From Pseudomonas sp. B33.4 (GTDB lineage: Bacteria > Pseudomonadota > Gammaproteobacteria > Pseudomonadales > Pseudomonadaceae), in contig NZ_CP140706.1 of NCBI RefSeq assembly GCF_034555375.1, forward strand, positions 3,711,001 through 3,775,000: 64,000 nt of DNA, written 5' to 3'. The notes under the pieces were generated by a model that was given only the letters and a program-made list of their open reading frames with translations, did not search any database and was not told the origin of the DNA. Both the position numbers and the translations under genes were made by a program. Shown piece by piece: positions 32,990 through 43,000 of the stretch. Numbering within the stretch: the stretch's first letter is position 1; every line of letters starts with the position of its first letter.

Positions 32990-34242
32990 TGGCTGACCTC
33001 CCCGTAGGCAAAGTAGAGCCGTGCGCTGGTCAGCGCTCGCTGCTCCTCCACGTCGATCTGCTTAAGACGAGCCTCGATGAGTTCTCGGCGGGCAGCGACA
33101 AGCGCATTCAAATCGATTTTGCCGGCGCGGTAGCTGGCCATGTTCAGTTCGACTTTCTCTTTGGCCAGCGGCACCAGACTTTGCGCATTGCGCTGGACCG
33201 CGCGATTCAGCCGTTCATAGTCAGCCAGCGCACTTTCCAGTTGCTCGGTGTGCTCGCGTGACAAGGCTTCGCGCTCGGATTCGAGTTGGTTGACTTCCGC
33301 TTCTCGCGCGGCGATTTTCGGGTTCTGTCGGGTCTGCGCAAACAGCGGCAGATCCCAGGACAGTTGCACGCTGACCATGTCGCCAAACTGCCGGTCGCGA
33401 TGCTGATAATCCACCTCCCAACTCCAGTCGGACTTTTTCTCCGCCTGCGCCTCGCGCACCCTGGCTTGCGCTTCGCGGGTCATCGGCCCGTACGCGGCCA
33501 ACTCAGGATGGTGTTGCAGCTTATGAGACAGGCCTGAATTATTGATCGGCCACTGCGGCAGACTGCCCACCGGCGTTTCGTTGGCAGCCGGACCGATCCA
33601 GCGTTTCAGTGCCGCGCGTGCCTGGGCACGCTGGCGAATCAGATCGTCCTGCTGCTCGGCCAGTTGCGCCGCTTCCTGCTTCGGTGTCACGGCATCGGCC
33701 GGTTGCGCAAGCCCCCCGGCAATCTGCGCGCGGACGGTGTCGCTCAGCAGGCGATTCTCTTTATAGAAGTCCTGAAACAGCGCGTCCTTGCGTTCCACCG
33801 AATAGCTGCTGATCCAGGCCAGCGCCGTGGCCTGGCGAACGTTCAGGCGTTCGACCTGACGCTCGGCGGCAGCACGATCGACACCAGCGTTGGCTACGTC
33901 GATGCGCGCCTTGCGTTTGTCAGCATTGAGCATGTCTTGCCTGACCCCGACCATTTGCATGGTCATGAAGTCGTCGTTGACACTCCAGCGGTCCGGGCCG
34001 CCGATGGGATAGTTCTGCAGGCCGGCAATCAGCTTCGGGTCGGGTAATTCCCCCGCTGGAACAGCCGCACTGCTGGCAGCCTGAATCTTTGCATCCTGCG
34101 CCGCCAGCGATGGTGCGGTGTTTTCCGCCAGTCGCAAGGCTTCATCTAGCGTCAAAGCGGCAGCGAGGCTCGGCAAGGCCAGCACGCTTGCCAGCAGCCC
34201 GGCCACGAGGGACCAACCTGTGCAACAGCACTTGGAGTTCAT
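32986..34242 (-). CDS. cusC: TolC-family outer-membrane factor (CusC-like)
   Basis: 418-aa outer-membrane channel subunit. Signal peptide about 1-28 (SLVAGLLASVLALPSLAAA) and two TolC-type halves: LTLDEALRLAENTAPSLAAQ near the N-terminus and SWDLPLFAQTRQNPKIAAREAE near 285, each with long coiled-coil helices. Cys residues at positions 5-7 are inside the signal peptide, and no clear lipobox is present, unlike E. coli CusC. It would form the exit duct for copper or silver. The stop overlaps the cusB start. Confidence 0.9.
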   Translation of the reverse strand: MNSKCCCTGWSLVAGLLASVLALPSLAAALTLDEALRLAENTAPSLAAQDAKIQAASSAAVPAGELPDPKLIAGLQNYPIGGPDRWSVNDDFMTMQMVGVRQDMLNADKRKARIDVANAGVDRAAAERQVERLNVRQATALAWISSYSVERKDALFQDFYKENRLLSDTVRAQIAGGLAQPADAVTPKQEAAQLAEQQDDLIRQRAQARAALKRWIGPAANETPVGSLPQWPINNSGLSHKLQHHPELAAYGPMTREAQARVREAQAEKKSDWSWEVDYQHRDRQFGDMVSVQLSWDLPLFAQTRQNPKIAAREAEVNQLESEREALSREHTEQLESALADYERLNRAVQRNAQSLVPLAKEKVELNMASYRAGKIDLNALVAARRELIEARLKQIDVEEQRALTSARLYFAYGEVSQ

Positions 34243-34341
34243 GTTTGCGATTCCTGTGATGATCCGCTGCGCGCGTCAAACGACCTGCGCACAGCCATGC
34301 CATCCCGTTAAAACAGGATGAGGTTCAATAACGGACAGGAA

Positions 34342-34683
34342 TCAGACGCGGGGCGGTCGCCAGACCCCGGACGGGGTGGGCACAGGAACGGAATCGCTGG
34401 CAAAGGCCAGCACGACGGGGCTGAACAGGGTCACGGGCGGCTTGACGATCGAGACTTGCAGCATCCCGCCCGTCTTGCATTCCTGACCCGGCTTGCAGGG
34501 TTTGCCATGCTCGGTCGGGCTTTTCATGTCATTGCAACAATCCATGCCCATGTCGTCCATCATCGCCATGCCCATCGTCTTCATCGGGCACGGTTCTGTC
34601 GGCGCCTGCACCCCCGCCATCCCGCTGAGGGGAAGCGCCAGGCTGATCACGAAGATGAGGCAAAGCCGCAGGTAGCGTTTCAT
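34342..34683 (-). CDS. small exported Cys/Met-rich protein at the head of the cus operon
   Basis: 113-aa protein with a signal peptide (YLRLCLIFVISLALPLSGMAG) and a metal-ligand-rich middle: PCPMKTMGMAMMDDMGMDCC and KPCKPGQECKTGG. This composition suggests copper binding in the periplasm. The ATG at 34683 is used; a TTG eight codons upstream is possible, and no good Shine-Dalgarno is seen. It is 99 bp upstream of cusC on the same strand and is probably first in the transcript. I do not recognise a named family. Confidence 0.78.
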   Translation of the reverse strand: MKRYLRLCLIFVISLALPLSGMAGVQAPTEPCPMKTMGMAMMDDMGMDCCNDMKSPTEHGKPCKPGQECKTGGMLQVSIVKPPVTLFSPVVLAFASDSVPVPTPSGVWRPPRV

Positions 34684-34936
34684 GGGGTTGGAGTGTAGCC
34701 GTCGCAATTGGCGCGAACAATCGATGGGACACGGGCTCGCAGCAATCTCGTGCGAGGCGTTGGATGCGCAAGATGAAAGCGCATCAGTATTAAGCGAGGA
34801 TTAGTTCTTCGCCAGTTGCTCAATACCACCCGGCAAACCCTTTTCCGGAAAGACCGAGCGCGGAAAAAAACCTGTTATCCGCCCGCGAAGCATCGTAATT
34901 TACCCGCCATAACTACAAGGTCGTTTGGGGATACAC

Positions 34937-35938
34937 GTGGGAGCCTATCGTCTGCTGTTGGCCGTTCTGGTCGCTGTTTCGCATATGGGCAAGTTGTTCA
35001 TGGGGTTCAACCCGGGCGTGGTTGCGGTGATTTCCTTCCTGCTCATCAGTGGTTTCGTCATGACCTCATTGATCGAGCGCAACTACAAGGCGCCCGAAAA
35101 AATCGGTCGGTTCTACCTGGACCGGGCCTTGCGTCTTTACCCGCAATTCCTGTTCTACTTCATCGCTTCTTGTACGGTGATCTATTTCCTGCTGCCCGGC
35201 ACGCCACAGTGGGCCGAACTGACCTTCAGAAACATCGCCGCGAACCTCGCGATCGTGCCCCTCGGTTTCTATATGTTCGGCGCGAGCGGAACGTGGATTG
35301 TGCCTCCGGCCTGGTCGCTCGGCCTGGAGATGTGCTTCTACCTGGTGATCCCGTTCCTGCTCATCTACAGAGCACGGGGCGTGGCCTTCGCCTTGTCCGT
35401 TGCAGTCTTTATCCCGGCGTGCCTTGGCTTCATCAACACCGACTATTACGGCTACCGTTTGTTGCCGGGCGTCCTGTTTGTATTCCTCTGCGGCAGTTAC
35501 CTCTACAAACCGCAAGCGAAGGGTTTGGCGATCGCCGCAGGCACCGCTGTGGCGGCAGCATTGATCTTTGTGGCGATTATGGCGGGCTGGATCGAACGCC
35601 GGCCGTCCAACGCTGAAGTAGCCGCCGGCATTGCGCTGGGCATCCCCGCGGTGTACTGGTTGTCGAAGCTCAAGTTTCACAGGATTGACGAATTGCTGGG
35701 GAACATCAGCTACGGCGTGTTCCTGAATCACTTCGTGGTGATTTACTTCCTGCACGGGCTTTGGCCGATCACCTATTTCGATTGGCACAAGGTCGCAACG
35801 GTGCTGGTGCTGTCGTTCTTGCTGAGTGGCGTTTCGTACTACTGCGTCGAGCGGCCGGCATTGACGCTTCGGCATGCGCTTCGGGCCGGATCGAAGGATC
35901 GAGTGAGGGAAATCCAGGAAGGTGAGGCAACAGCTTGA
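34937..35938 (+). CDS. acyltransferase-3 family membrane protein
   Basis: 333-aa multi-pass membrane protein of the acyltransferase-3/OafA-type group, which O-acylates sugars of surface polysaccharides. Typical first-helix pattern RLLLAVLVAVSHMG with the conserved His, then FLLISGFVMTSLIERNY and FYLDRALRLYPQ (R-x10-R-like motif region), with about ten hydrophobic segments. A GTG at 34937 with GGGGA upstream is preferred over a TTG at 34925. It stands alone, divergent from the cus operon, so the substrate is unknown. Confidence 0.85.
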   Translation: MGAYRLLLAVLVAVSHMGKLFMGFNPGVVAVISFLLISGFVMTSLIERNYKAPEKIGRFYLDRALRLYPQFLFYFIASCTVIYFLLPGTPQWAELTFRNIAANLAIVPLGFYMFGASGTWIVPPAWSLGLEMCFYLVIPFLLIYRARGVAFALSVAVFIPACLGFINTDYYGYRLLPGVLFVFLCGSYLYKPQAKGLAIAAGTAVAAALIFVAIMAGWIERRPSNAEVAAGIALGIPAVYWLSKLKFHRIDELLGNISYGVFLNHFVVIYFLHGLWPITYFDWHKVATVLVLSFLLSGVSYYCVERPALTLRHALRAGSKDRVREIQEGEATA

Positions 35939-36073
35939 CGGCGCCAGGAGACAGATCACGCGCCTAAACGTCGTCTGTCCCTTCCATCCGGGTTTCTGAC
36001 CAAGTGCAGTCATTCGCGAACAAAGCCTTGCGGCGCTATGATCGCAACACTCGACCTCTTGAATACAAACCCC

Positions 36074-36541
36074 ATGCCCAGCCCAAAAAACCGCCCAACC
36101 CCCGCCCCGCTCCTCAACCCCGGCGAATCCGTAGTTCTGTTCGACGGTGTCTGCAAACTCTGCAATGGCTGGGCGCGGTTCCTGATCCGCCACGATCATC
36201 AGCGTCGCGTACGCTTGGCAGCGGTTCAGTCGCCGGAGGGCCAGGCGTTGCTCGCGTGGGCCGGTCTGCCCATAGATCAATTCGACACCATGGCGGTCAT
36301 CCGCGACCGCCACTACTGGGAACGATCCGACGCTTTCTTCGAAGTCATCAGCCAACTGCCCGCCCGCTGGCAGCCGTTGCGACTGTTGCGCATCTTCCCT
36401 CGTGGTCTACGCGATTGGGCCTACGACCGCATCGCGCTGAACCGCTATCGCCTGTTCGGCAAATACGACACCTGCCTGCTGCCCACTCCAGATCACGAAC
36501 AGCGTTTCCTGAAAACCACCGTACCTACAGCAGAAAGCTGA
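36074..36541 (+). CDS. DCC-family thiol-disulfide oxidoreductase-like protein
   Basis: 155-aa protein of the DUF393/DCC family with the signature LFDGVCKLCNGWARFLIRHD near residue 25, containing the CxxC pair of a thioredoxin-like fold, and WERSDAFFEVISQLP. These proteins are presumed redox proteins without a defined partner. Start is uncertain: ATG at 36074 or at 36038, both with poor Shine-Dalgarno. Its 3' end overlaps the convergent DUF2269 gene by 17 bp. Confidence 0.85.
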   Translation: MPSPKNRPTPAPLLNPGESVVLFDGVCKLCNGWARFLIRHDHQRRVRLAAVQSPEGQALLAWAGLPIDQFDTMAVIRDRHYWERSDAFFEVISQLPARWQPLRLLRIFPRGLRDWAYDRIALNRYRLFGKYDTCLLPTPDHEQRFLKTTVPTAES

Positions 36542-37016
36542 ACAACTGCACCGGTGTCATCTTCGTCACCATCATCAACACGATGACAAACATCCCGGTA
36601 AAACCGAGCACGCCCATCCAGAACCATTTGCGGTAAACCGCTTGATATTGTTCATCAAGCCCCGACCCCACCTCGCTCGCACTCGCTGCCATCGCATGCA
36701 GCCGCTTCTGCAACAGCAACACCGGCAGCCACAGCGAGCCGACGCACAGGAAAATGATCAACGAAGTCAGTACCCACTCGGTGCTCATCGACAACCCCGA
36801 AATTCGCATCAACAGATAACCGCTGATGATCTGCACAAACCCCGCCGGGGTGGTGATCCAAGTGTCGAAGCGCACGACCATGCGCGCGACGTGAGCAATC
36901 ACTTGCGGGTTGCGCGTGCGGCTGGCGGCGATCAGGTAGAGGTAGGAGCCCATACCGAAACCGAACAGGAAGATCGCGGCGATGATGTGCAGGTACTTCA
37001 GGCACAGATAGAGCAT
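36525..37016 (-). CDS. DUF2269 family membrane protein
   Basis: 163-aa integral membrane protein with four predicted helices: KYLHIIAAIFLFGFGMGSYLYL, a segment around ITTPAGFVQIISGYLLM, VLTSLIIFLCVGSLWLPVLLL and WMGVLGFTGMFVIVLMMV. The K-x-x-H pattern in helix 1 and length fit the DUF2269 family of putative integral membrane proteins. It starts one base after the stop of the dehydrogenase-like gene and is probably cotranscribed with it. Confidence 0.85.
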   Translation of the reverse strand: MLYLCLKYLHIIAAIFLFGFGMGSYLYLIAASRTRNPQVIAHVARMVVRFDTWITTPAGFVQIISGYLLMRISGLSMSTEWVLTSLIIFLCVGSLWLPVLLLQKRLHAMAASASEVGSGLDEQYQAVYRKWFWMGVLGFTGMFVIVLMMVTKMTPVQLFSFLL

Positions 37017-37017
37017 G

Positions 37018-38145
37018 TCAGCGCTGTCCGTCCGAAAAATGCACGGACAGGCTCAGGTTGGCCGGGTCGTTGATCGCGGCCATGTACTCGGCGACGCTGA
37101 TTTCACCCACGCACGGTCGGGCGCCGGCGGTCGGCACGTAGCCTTGGGCCATTTTTGTCGCCAGGGCTACTGCGGCGCAGCTGGGGATTTCCGGGCCTTT
37201 GTCGTTCAGGGCGGTGAGTTGCGCGGTCATCGACAGCGGTTTGCCGTCAACGCCGAGGCCCTGCACGTCGATGTACATCGCGCTTTTACCGTCGCCGAAA
37301 CGTTCGAATCGCGTACCGAGGCGATGCAATCTTGCAGCCCAAAGAGCATGGTCGCGCACCAGTCCGATCTTCAGTGCCTGAGCCAGCAGACCGTTGGCGA
37401 TGCCGCCGAGTTTTAGCCCGGCGCCGGCCTTGAACTTCAGGGTGTGCGCGCCATAACGGCCGGCGAAAATATCCATGTCCGGCACATCGACGTTGGCCAG
37501 CAGCCGCATGCCCATCTGCGGCATTTTGCGCAAGGTCAAATCCAGCCAGCCCGACACCTCGTGCACCTTGCCGTTTTTAAGTTGCTTGATCGGTTTGCCG
37601 GCGTAAGCCAGTACGCCTTCGATGGTCGACAGCCCGGGCATTTTCGCCGACGAAGAAATGCCATGTTCGATCGAGTCGATACGCGAAAAGCGCTGGCGCT
37701 GTTCATCGATGATCGCTGACGACAATGTCGGCACCGAGCTGCAACCGCTGAGGATGGCCACGCCGGCCTGCTTCGCCCGCGGGTCGAGAACGTGGATGCC
37801 GTTGACGAACGTGCGGCAGTCAGCCAGATCGCAGTAGCTAACGCCAGCGTCGATGCAGCTCTCGGCGACGGCATAGGATTGCCCCTGAAACGGCCCGCCG
37901 GTGTGCACGACCAACTGAATATTCAGAGCCCGCAATGCGGCTTTGAACTCGCTGCCCATGGCATCGCCGCACCAGCCTTCGCAGACGTAGCCCGATTGGC
38001 TGTTCAGCTCATCGACTTTGCGCTGCAACTTGCGCGGATCACGGCCCGAGAGCACCAGGCCGATGGTCGGCATCAGCGCTAGATGCCGGCACACAATGCT
38101 GCCGAAGTTTCCGTAACCACCGACCACCATCACCCTGAACGGCAT
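37018..38145 (-). CDS. saccharopine-dehydrogenase-like protein
   Basis: 375-aa Rossmann-fold protein: N-terminal MVVGGYGNFGSIVCRHLALM, LVLSGRDPRKLQRKVDELN, and VVHTGGPFQGQSYAVAESCIDAGVSYCDL are the standard blocks of the saccharopine dehydrogenase NADP-binding family. The C-terminal part (MYIDVQGLGVDGKPLSMTAQL) is the usual alpha/beta sandwich. AGGGAAG precedes the ATG. It forms a tight pair with DUF2269 downstream and is 73 bp after the old-yellow-enzyme gene, probably one operon. Substrate unknown. Confidence 0.88.
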   Translation of the reverse strand: MPFRVMVVGGYGNFGSIVCRHLALMPTIGLVLSGRDPRKLQRKVDELNSQSGYVCEGWCGDAMGSEFKAALRALNIQLVVHTGGPFQGQSYAVAESCIDAGVSYCDLADCRTFVNGIHVLDPRAKQAGVAILSGCSSVPTLSSAIIDEQRQRFSRIDSIEHGISSSAKMPGLSTIEGVLAYAGKPIKQLKNGKVHEVSGWLDLTLRKMPQMGMRLLANVDVPDMDIFAGRYGAHTLKFKAGAGLKLGGIANGLLAQALKIGLVRDHALWAARLHRLGTRFERFGDGKSAMYIDVQGLGVDGKPLSMTAQLTALNDKGPEIPSCAAVALATKMAQGYVPTAGARPCVGEISVAEYMAAINDPANLSLSVHFSDGQR

Positions 38146-38218
38146 GCAATTCTTCCCTAAATCAATCCATCAAACAGGCGTGCAGGATATAGGGACGAAC
38201 GTCAGCAAGCCATTCAGA

Positions 38219-39445
38219 TCAGTTGCTCGCTACCCACTTGCGGTACTGGCGGGTACGCAACGCGTTGCCGATTTGCTGCAGAATCAGCGCGCGCAGCGGT
38301 GAGACGTGCGGATCGGGTGTTTTCGCCTGACTGAGTTTGCGCAACTGGAACTTGACCGCCGCCATGTTCGCCAGCGAGGCCATGGCCTTGTTCTTCCAGG
38401 TGATCGGCGGCAGCTCGGGGGCGCTGTCCAGGCCCTGCAGCCAGTCACGCGGCAGGTTCGGATCGATGGCCAATGCCGTGCCGATGCCGACCATGTCCAC
38501 GCCACTGTTAACGACCATTTCAGCGATGGGCCGACGACGTACGCCGCCGGTAACCATCAGCGGCATCCGCGCGACTTTCTGCAGGTCCTGGGCGAACTCG
38601 ACGAAGTACGCCTCACGTGCCAGGGTACGACCATCTCGCGCCTCGCCCTGCATGGCCGGGGCTTCGTAGCTGCCGCCGGACAATTCGACCAGATCCACAC
38701 CCAGATCGTTGAGCCATTCGACGACTTGCCGCGCGTCATCGGCGCTGAAGCCACCGCGCTGAAAGTCGGCGGAATTGAGTTTCACCGCCACCGCAAACTG
38801 CGCCGAAACCAGCGCCCGCACAGCCTTGACGATGTCCAGCAACAGCCGCGCGCGGTTCTCCAGCGAACCGCCCCACTCGTCCGTACGCTGATTGGTCAGC
38901 GGCGACAGAAACTGACTCAACAAATAACCATGGGCGGCGTGGATTTCCACACCAGTGAAGCCGGCCTGCTCGCCAAGCTGTGCGCTACGGGCGAAACGCT
39001 GGATGACGTCAGCGATCACGCTGGCCGTCATCGCATGCGGCGTGGTGAAGTGTCTGGACAGGCTGCCCATGCTCAGCGGGACCGCCGACGGCGCCCAGGT
39101 TTTCTGACCGAGATTGGCCTGCATCTGCCGCCCCGGATGGTTGATCTGCAACCAGAACTGCGCGCCGCCGGATCGACCAACCTGCGCCCAGCGTTTGAAC
39201 TTGGCCAGTTGCCGGTCATCCTGCAACACCACGCCGCCCGGCCCGGTCATCGCGCGGCCATCGACCATGACGTTGCCAGTGATCAGCAGCCCGGCACCGC
39301 CATCGGCCCAGGCCTGATACAGGCGCATCAGTTCTTCCGAAGGTGCCTGATCGGCGTCGGCCATGTTTTCTTCCATGGCGGCTTTGGCGATGCGGTTCTT
39401 GATGGTTGAACCGTTGGGAAGTTGCAGGTTGTCGAACACGTTCAT
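38219..39445 (-). CDS. NADH:flavin oxidoreductase / old yellow enzyme family
   Basis: 408-aa FMN-dependent ene-reductase-type TIM barrel. Seen: RIAKAAMEENMADADQAPSE near the start, FWLQINHPGRQ, GFTGVEIHAAHGYLLSQFLSP (substrate/FMN-binding HxxH region), NRARLLLDIVKAVR, and LMVTGGVRRRPIAEMVVNSGVDMVGIGTALA (phosphate-binding end of the barrel). Such enzymes reduce activated alkenes with NAD(P)H. GAGGAC precedes the ATG. It lies behind a MerR-type promoter and next to the merR gene, so it is probably induced by a small electrophile or drug. Confidence 0.92.
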   Translation of the reverse strand: MNVFDNLQLPNGSTIKNRIAKAAMEENMADADQAPSEELMRLYQAWADGGAGLLITGNVMVDGRAMTGPGGVVLQDDRQLAKFKRWAQVGRSGGAQFWLQINHPGRQMQANLGQKTWAPSAVPLSMGSLSRHFTTPHAMTASVIADVIQRFARSAQLGEQAGFTGVEIHAAHGYLLSQFLSPLTNQRTDEWGGSLENRARLLLDIVKAVRALVSAQFAVAVKLNSADFQRGGFSADDARQVVEWLNDLGVDLVELSGGSYEAPAMQGEARDGRTLAREAYFVEFAQDLQKVARMPLMVTGGVRRRPIAEMVVNSGVDMVGIGTALAIDPNLPRDWLQGLDSAPELPPITWKNKAMASLANMAAVKFQLRKLSQAKTPDPHVSPLRALILQQIGNALRTRQYRKWVASN

Positions 39446-39472
39446 GAGGAGTCCTCGATTGGGCGTGGGACA

Positions 39473-39503
39473 ACCATAAGATTAAAGCCAACTTTAAGGT
39501 CAA
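39473..39503 (-). promoter_or_regulatory. MerR-type promoter with 19-bp spacer
   Basis: On the minus strand -35 TTGACC and -10 TATGGT are separated by exactly 19 bp, the overlong spacing typical of MerR-activated promoters. The spacer contains the palindrome TTAAAG-TTGG-CTTTAA (39482-39497). It reads toward the old-yellow-enzyme gene. Confidence 0.7.
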
Positions 39504-39523
39504 GGCCTTTTTATCAACTGTGA

Positions 39524-39946
39524 TTATTTGCCCGTAGCGGCCTTCTCCTCGCGGATCTGGCTGATCAACAACTGCGCGTTGTCGGCACAGCCAACGTCAG
39601 CGGGTTTGCTCTCGATGCCGTGAATGACCCGCAGTAACTGCGCCTTGTTATGCGCCAGGCGTTGCTGGAGGATTTCGATTTCTTCGACCTTGCGTTTGAG
39701 CCCGACCAGCATTTCTTCGTGCTGCCAGTCCTGCGCGTTCACCGGCAGTAACTGGCGTATTTCCTCGAGGGAAAACCCCGCTGACTGCGCGCCGGTGATG
39801 ATCTGCAGGATCCACTCGGTTTCCGGGGCGTAATCGCGATAGCCGTTAGCCTTGCGCCCGACCGATTTGATCAGACCGCTCGCCTCATAGAAGCGGATGC
39901 GCGAAGGCGCCAGACCGCTGATTTTTGCCAGTTCACCGATTTTCAT
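39524..39946 (-). CDS. MerR family transcriptional regulator
   Basis: 140-aa regulator: MKIGELAKISGLAPSRIRFYEASGLI is the winged HTH of MerR proteins, followed by NGYRDYAPETEWILQIITGAQSAGFSLEEIRQLL and a dimerisation coiled coil (about 80-110). The C-terminal tail has a single Cys (DVGCADN), so this is not a classic metal or SoxR iron-sulfur sensor; an organic effector is likelier. ATG at 39946 follows AGGT. It precedes the old-yellow-enzyme gene and shares an operator motif with it. Confidence 0.9.
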   Translation of the reverse strand: MKIGELAKISGLAPSRIRFYEASGLIKSVGRKANGYRDYAPETEWILQIITGAQSAGFSLEEIRQLLPVNAQDWQHEEMLVGLKRKVEEIEILQQRLAHNKAQLLRVIHGIESKPADVGCADNAQLLISQIREEKAATGK

Positions 39947-39969
39947 GATTGACCTGAGCTGCAAACGAC

Positions 39970-39987
39970 TTTGAAGTGAACTTTAAA
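39970..39987. promoter_or_regulatory. putative MerR operator upstream of merR
   Basis: TTTGAAGTGAACTTTAAA, an imperfect dyad 24 bp upstream of the merR start. On the minus strand it reads TTTAAAG-TTCA-CTTCAAA, matching the TTAAAG-TTGG-CTTTAA dyad in the promoter at 39473-39503. Suggests autoregulation. Confidence 0.5.
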
Positions 39988-40042
39988 CCTTCAAGTGTCT
40001 TGCGAACAGGATGTACACGGGTTTTGTGGTGTATGCACGGGA

Positions 40043-43000
40043 CTAGAAATTGATCTTGAACCCCAGCATTGCGTCATACCCGTGGCTGTCGCCGTCGAAC
40101 CCCTGCCGATAACCGGCCGAAGCGGTAAAGGTAGTGCGCTGATTGGCCTGATAGTCCACCCCCACATTGACCTCGCCCCACGTGCCCTGCAGGTCTGACT
40201 CGAACGGGATGTACCCCGACTCGGAAGAAAACTCGGTTTTCGGCTGCCCCTTGAACTCATGCCAGACACTCGGCCGAATCCACGCGTTGGTGCGCCGTGC
40301 GCTTTTGTCGACGCCCTCGGTGTCCCAGTCCTTGGCGATGCGCACGCCGGCACGGCCAATCAGAGAGTCCACGTCCTTGAAACGAATGTTCGCGCCGACG
40401 TCATCGCTGCTGTCCAGATCGACATAGCTGTAGATCGCCTGCAATTGCGGCTCGATGTACCAGTCTTTGTCGACTTCGAACGGGTAGCCGTTTTCCAGCG
40501 ACGCGGTGTAGCCCCAACCACGGGTTTTCAGTTTCGCCAGGTCGTTGGGTTTGGCTTCTATGTCGAAGCGATTGACCTGCAACACCCCGTCCAGATACCA
40601 CCCCGAGGCGCCGAAGTGCGTCCAGTACGCGCCGACGCCGTAAGCGCGCAAGGTGTCTTCACCGGCGGCGCGCCGGGTGTAGTGGCTGACGCCAGCGTCG
40701 ATGGTGCCGGCGGACAACGACAGCCCGGCCTGCTCGTGACTGCCGTCAGGCCGGTCCTTGCGGTAGAGGTCGGTGCCGACCTGGAAAGCCGTCAGGTCAT
40801 AGTTGTATTCGGGCGTATTGCCCAAGGCGTTTTTGCGGTCGCCGTCCTGTTTACCGCTGCGATAGATCACCCGCCCCCAGCCCATCGACGGCGCCAGGGT
40901 GGATTCGTCTTCCTTGGGCAACGGATCACCGCGATTCAGACGCTCCTCGCCGACTCGCTCGTGAAGGGTGTCGACCATCGTCCGGCCGTAGACCAGCGCC
41001 AACGCCGGAACGGCGCCGTACAGCGATACTTCCGGACGGTAATTCGGCACCGGGGATGGAACGGGATCGGGATCAGGACCGGGAGGACCGTCCGGAGGCA
41101 CGGCGTCCGAACGCAGATACCAGGTGTCCTTGCCGCTGCCATCCTCGGCGCCTTGCTGCAGGCGATATTCGTACGGGCCGGCCACCACTCGCCGGGCCAG
41201 TTGAAACGCGTTGGCGTCGCTCGCCCCCTCGGTCTTGTTGAGCAACTCGACCACCGCAATGCCGTTGCCCTGAGTCAGCTCGCCCTGCCCGCCGACGTTG
41301 CTCACGACCACGCCGGTGGTGCGGTCGCTGGCGGTGCTGGTCGAGTCCACCACCAGCATGTCGGACAGGCTGTTCGCGCCGCCGCCATTCAACGTGGTGT
41401 TAAGCAGCAGCCGGCCGCCATTGGACACGAACACCCCTCCGCCATCGGTGCCAGCCGTGGTCGCGCCGCTGATCAACAGAACATTGCCGACGCTGTTGCT
41501 GCCTGCGGCAAGGTCAAGGGTGCCACTGTTGATGAAGCGGTTGACCCCGAGCAATTGGCCCTGTACGGCGCCGCCTGACGTGGGCGCATTGGCAGCCTGG
41601 CCCAAAGGCAAATAGGCGCCGCTGGCGTTGAAGGTGGTGATGCCAGTCGCCGGTTGCGCGGCCAGGCGGATCACGCCGCTGTTATCGATGCTGTTGGTGC
41701 CCGATGTGCCGAGATCACTGACCGCAACACCCCAGGTATCGCGGCTGCCGCTGGCATTGCTGGCGGTGAAATTGCGCAGTGTCCAGGTGCCGCTGTTGAC
41801 CACCGTGCTGGCAGCGCTGACGGCATTCACGGCGCCGGTCATTTGTCCGGTGTTGCCGAGCGAAAACGTTGTGCCGGGAGTGGTCGCGTCGGCGCGTACG
41901 GCGACATCACTGAGCGCACTGATCGCGCCCGAGTTGTTCAGTGTCTGGCTCGCGCCTCCGAGGGCGACACCGCTACTGTCGGCTCGCCCACCCTGAAGGG
42001 TCGCCGTGTTGCTGACGTTGGCGCTGCCGCCTGCGGTCAGCGCCTCAATCGCCGACGAGCCCGTGCCTTGGGTGGTGATCACCGCGCTGTTGTTCACCGA
42101 AACACTGGCCGCACCCGACGCCTCGGCGAGAATGCCCTGACTGTTGCTGGCGCCGAGCGTCTGGATCGCGCCGCTGTTGACCACAGTCTGGGCGCCTGTG
42201 ACTGACAGCGTACGGATACCGCGCTGGTCATTGCCACGCGCGATCAGTTCCCCACTGTTGCTGACACTCAGCGTGCCCAGTCCGCTTCCGGAATTGAAAG
42301 CATTGCCCGCCAGTATCGCCGCGCCCTGGCCGTTGACGTCGATCAGCGAACCGGTGAACGCGACACCGACGTCACCGCCCAGCGTCAGCGCCTGAATGCC
42401 AAAAGAACCAATGCCACTGCCATCACCCGAACCGGCGTCCGAGTGGGTGATGATCGTGCCGCCGGCATTGACGTTGACCGTACCGGTCGGCGACTGCGTC
42501 GAGGCATAGATGCCATTGGCGTTGCTGTGCAGGGTTTCGATGCGATTGCCACGATAGTTGATCTGAACATTGCCCCCGGTCGAATCGACCCGAATGCCGC
42601 CTGCGCCAAAACCGCTGGCGAACAGGTCGCCCGCATAATCGATCAGCACATTGTTGTTTTCCGCGCTGACGATGATCGCGTAAGCCCGCGTGGTGTTGAG
42701 TCCGCCAAGCACATTGATGTTGCCGCTGCCCGTGATCGTGACATCGCCGGTGCCGCGCTTGATTACGTAAATGGCTCGGGAGCCGGCAGCATTGGCGGTG
42801 CTGCCAACATTCAGCGCGGCATTGTTGTCGATGCTGATCGAGCCGGTGGCGCCGACGTTGTCGTTGGCATAAATGCCGTGCGCTGCGCCGCCGGTTGTGG
42901 TGATCGCGCCTTCGTTGACGATAGCGATGCTGCCAACGGTGGAGAACGCGCGAATACCGAATCCGTTGAGACCGTTGGTGTTGATCGTGCCGCTGTTATT

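Noticed and set aside
35066..36355. 429-codon open frame opposite the acyltransferase and DCC genes
   Set aside because: Spans two genes with family support on the other strand; low-complexity polar composition.
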